Source: Asterias rubens | Lineage: Eukaryota > Echinodermata > Asteroidea > Forcipulatida > Asteriidae | Direction: 5' to 3' | DNA length: 64,000 nucleotides | NCBI RefSeq assembly: GCF_902459465.1 | Contig: NC_047068.1 | Coordinates: 4,278,001 to 4,342,000 of the forward strand | In this document: one piece after another, positions 61,478 through 64,000 of the stretch | How the letters are laid out: the number at the start of each line of letters is the position of its first letter | How positions within the stretch are numbered: the first letter of the stretch is position 1 | The notes under the pieces: model-generated | The model's database searches: none | What the model was told of the DNA's origin: nothing | What the model saw: the letters and a program-made list of their open reading frames with translations, nothing else | Position numbers and translations under genes: made by a program

Positions 61478-63482
61478 CCAAATACACTACTGATCCCTCC
61501 AGCTTTTAGCAGTCAGGTAGTTGTGTACACGTACACTCTGGCACAAGGTATAGGCCCAGCTGGTTTAGCCGGAGCCACGTCTTATATTAATAATTTCCGT
61601 CTGTCTGTGGAGGATGATACGCCGCTAGTTACAGGGATCTGTCTACGGCCGCCAGCCACACAGGAAAGGCGCTGTAAATTGCTCGAGTACCCATAAGATC
61701 AAGGCTGTAGCTCTCTAGCGCTCGTTGTTTTGAGAGCAGGGTACCAGCTGGTAACCACTGTATAGTCGTGTACAAGCCAAGGTTATGAGATCCAACCCCC
61801 GCTTTCTTTAGTTCGACGTTGGTGGTGATGAATAGTCCGTGAATAGCAATAAATGAAGTGTCAGCAGTTGGTGAAATGAGCTTCTGTGTACACCTTAACA
61901 CAGCTACCAGCCAGGTTACCAAAGTAGAGTGAAAAGGAAACACTCACTTTCTAGATAAATTGACTGAGTTGTAGAGTTCCTTCACGTGGTCAGAGCAATC
62001 ACTGCTCACGTATCTTCACAAAGTGAAGACTCCAACCACCAAAGTTTTGCAATAATTCTAATTTGTACAATAATTCCAAAGAGTACTTTTGCTTTTTCTC
62101 CAGCTGGACATCAAGGTTCTGAACAGAGTAAAACAAAAAGTTAAGCCTAAGTTTAATAAATTAGACACTAAGACAATTGACCAGGACAATTGGAGTATGT
62201 GGCTAGTTATAACAGTTTGAAGTTGAACAAAGAAGGTAAATAATAATATGGAATACATTCTTGACTTAACACTTAATAGACCAGCAGTTAAACTGCGTAG
62301 GGGAAATAAAGTAACGACCCAATATACAGAATTTTAGCCTAAACCTTGTGTCTAAAAAAAACATTAACACTTTTGAAATGGCCGCCGAATAAAAAATATA
62401 TGATTGGGAAAAGGTTAACATGCTTATGGATTCAACTTCAGCCCAAAAGTCTTAATATTAAAATAGTTCACGATTGGGTGAGCACTGCTCACTGAAAGTA
62501 ATCGACATCTTGGATTGGAGTTAGCTTTGTACGCTCCAAAAAGGACTTGGGCCTACCTAGCCTCACAAATTGAATGCTAATTCCCCGCAGCCTAATTTTC
62601 ATACCGTTTGCGTTGACGTTGGTTTACTCAGCAGGATCCACAAGTTTGGATGTAAAGCTAATTTCATACCCTTACATTTACAAAAGTGAGCAGTGCAGTG
62701 CTTGCTCGTATATTTTGGTTTTGTTCCGCTATCGTCTCCTGTAACGGGAGACGATAGCAGAATGAAACCGCAAATAGTTCTAGGTAGGACGGTTGGACAT
62801 GTAGGAGGAGTATGCAGTGCTCATCCAATCCCGAGTTATTTTCTGACTTTTTGGTGTCAAATGAAAGTTGAGTCCATTTAAAAGCCATTCATAAAACCTT
62901 TTTTTTACCCCAGAATCATATATTTGTTATTTTCAAAGGTGGATAGATTTTTGGGAAAGACCATGATTTAGATTTTTTACCAGCAGAATGCGGCCGACGA
63001 GTACGATTACAAAAGTTAGTTGGAAAAGACTGGAGCATGGACACAGGACAGACTCCCACCCAGAGAGAGTGGTCAAAAAACTCAAATCATGGCCGGCTGG
63101 ACACTCGGTTTGGACAATTTGAGGAATCAAAATCAATGAGTATTTAACGTAATTGGGGAACTTTTAAACAGGTACTTACCTCTACAACCTGTTCTAGCTG
63201 TGTAGTTTTCGAAAACTAACTAAACTAATAAGACGTGTCAGACACAGGGGACCGACCGCGACGACATCGACACCGACCGGCCGTGCATGGGATGATGGAG
63301 TTTTTGAGTTTGTGTGACGTGCACGTAAAATAAAGGTCCAACATGACTGAAACGCAAGAGGGCGCCCGACCGTTTTTATGTACAAAACTACACTACAGAC
63401 TTCTTTAAGATTTTTTGCTAATTATCCCAGAAAATAACACCACCACGTACTGCTGCTAATTTTCTTGAAGTGTATCCCTCAT
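61478..63482. other. Region upstream of the adaptor gene
   Basis: It must contain the adaptor's 5' UTR and promoter unless further 5' exons lie outside the window. No coding similarity is recognised on either strand. Notable structure is a perfect 12-bp palindrome (62728-62758). The segment 63230-63370 is more GC-rich and contains short alternating GACCGACCG-type runs. Confidence 0.45.
62728..62758. repeat. Perfect 12-bp inverted repeat with 7-base loop
   Basis: GCTATCGTCTCC (62728-62739) pairs exactly with GGAGACGATAGC (62747-62758) around TGTAACG. Imperfect pairing continues outward (GGTTTTGTTCC and AGAATGAAACC). Single copy in the window. Confidence 0.8.
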
Positions 63483-64000
63483 GGGTTCTGAGTGTAGGGG
63501 GGGGGGGGGGGGCTCTGAGTGTAGGGGTGTGAGCTCTGAGTGTAGGGGGCGTGGGCTCTGAGTGTAGGGGGCGTGGGTTCTGAGTGTAGGGGGCGTGGGC
63601 TCTGAGTGTAGGGGGCGTGGGCTCTTGAGTGTATGGGGCCTGGGGCTCCAGAAGTAGTAGGGGGCATGGGCTCTGAGTGTAGGGACCGTTGGCTCTGAGT
63701 GTAGGGGGCTTGGGCTCCGAGTGTAGGGGGGCGTGGGCTCTGAGTGTAGGGGGCAAGGGCTCTGAGTGTAGAGGGCGTGGGCTCTGAGTGTAGGGGGCGT
63801 GGGCTCTGAGTGTAGGGGGCAAGGGCTCTGAGTGTAGAGGGTGAGAGCTCCGAGTATAGGGGTGTGGGCTCTGAGTGTAGAGGGTGTGGGCTCCGAGTAT
63901 AGGGGGCTTGGGCTCTGAGTGTAGGGGGCTGGACTCCGAGTGTAGGGGGCTGGGCTCCGAGTGTAGGGGGCATGGGCTCTGAGTGTAGGGGACATGGGCT
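63483..64000. repeat. 22-bp G-rich minisatellite running off the window
   Basis: About 23-24 tandem units of GGGCTCTGAGTGTAGGGGGC plus two bases, with frequent one- to three-base changes and some 21- or 23-bp units. A G17 run is at 63496-63512. The unit has almost no stop codons on the minus strand, so three overlapping minus frames stay open for 134-179 codons. That comes from the repeat, not from a gene. The right end is outside the window. Confidence 0.95.

Noticed and set aside
63418-63995. Three overlapping minus-strand frames of 134-179 codons (Pro/Ser/His-rich)
   Set aside because: They are translations of the 22-bp minisatellite in three frames at once; no start context, no splice logic, and openness is explained by the repeat unit lacking stop codons.
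1-64000. CRISPR array, operon or other prokaryotic system
   Set aside because: Spliced animal genes occupy both strands throughout. The tandem repeats have no unique spacers of equal length.

Overview
The window is animal (metazoan) nuclear DNA. It carries multi-exon genes with canonical GT/AG introns, an intact ST8Sia-type sialyltransferase, rhodopsin-class receptors and a very dense load of short transposons and tRNA-derived SINEs. Gene content and repeat style best fit a marine invertebrate deuterostome, most probably an echinoderm (a sea star would be my first guess). That placement is inference, because no species-diagnostic locus is present.

Layout. (1) 2.6-5.2 kb, plus strand: a three-exon ST8Sia-like alpha-2,8-sialyltransferase. 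(2) 9.4-17.3 kb, minus strand: an eleven-exon gene for the gamma subunit of GlcNAc-1-phosphotransferase (GNPTG), 299 aa. (3) 18.5-30.6 kb, plus strand: a six-exon gene for the ESCRT-III subunit CHMP6, 206 aa. It lies head to head with GNPTG across about 1.2 kb. (4) 22.7-29.0 kb: three tandem, single-exon class A GPCR copies nested on the same strand inside the 8.6-kb fourth intron of CHMP6. The first copy is broken by an in-frame TGA and a lost upstream ATG; the other two are intact. (5) 36.7-61.5 kb, minus strand: a nine-exon, 743-aa docking-type adaptor with PH domain, IRS-type PTB domain, a long tail with tyrosine motifs and a C-terminal Death domain. The PH-PTB plus Death combination is the most unusual coding feature here. 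(6) 63.5 kb to the window end: a G-rich 22-bp minisatellite.

Between and inside the genes most of the DNA is repeats. The families I could define by eye are: TTAA-1 (about 386 bp, TIR starting AGGCAGTGGACAC, at least 15 copies); TTAA-2 (TIR AGCCATTATACACTTTCGGTA-like); TTAA-3 (TIR AGGGTTTGGGTAC); PAL-4 (ends GGGCCCAATTTCAT); SINE-1 (head like a tRNA-Ser/Leu, ATT-rich tail); SINE-2, SINE-3 and SINE-4 (other tRNA-derived heads); a GGCCTGATAC/GGTGCCCTT family (REP-7); and AATAGACC-ended elements (TIR-8). Several minisatellites sit in introns. A 16-base sequence identical to the consensus histone mRNA 3' stem-loop occurs inside two large hairpin repeats, with weaker versions in two other repeats.

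Functionally, GNPTG (mannose-6-phosphate tagging of lysosomal enzymes) and CHMP6 (multivesicular body sorting) both serve the endo-lysosomal route and may share a promoter region. The receptors and the adaptor are signalling genes with no evident link to that pair. Exon boundaries were derived by hand from splice consensus, reading phase and family similarity; no transcript data were available.
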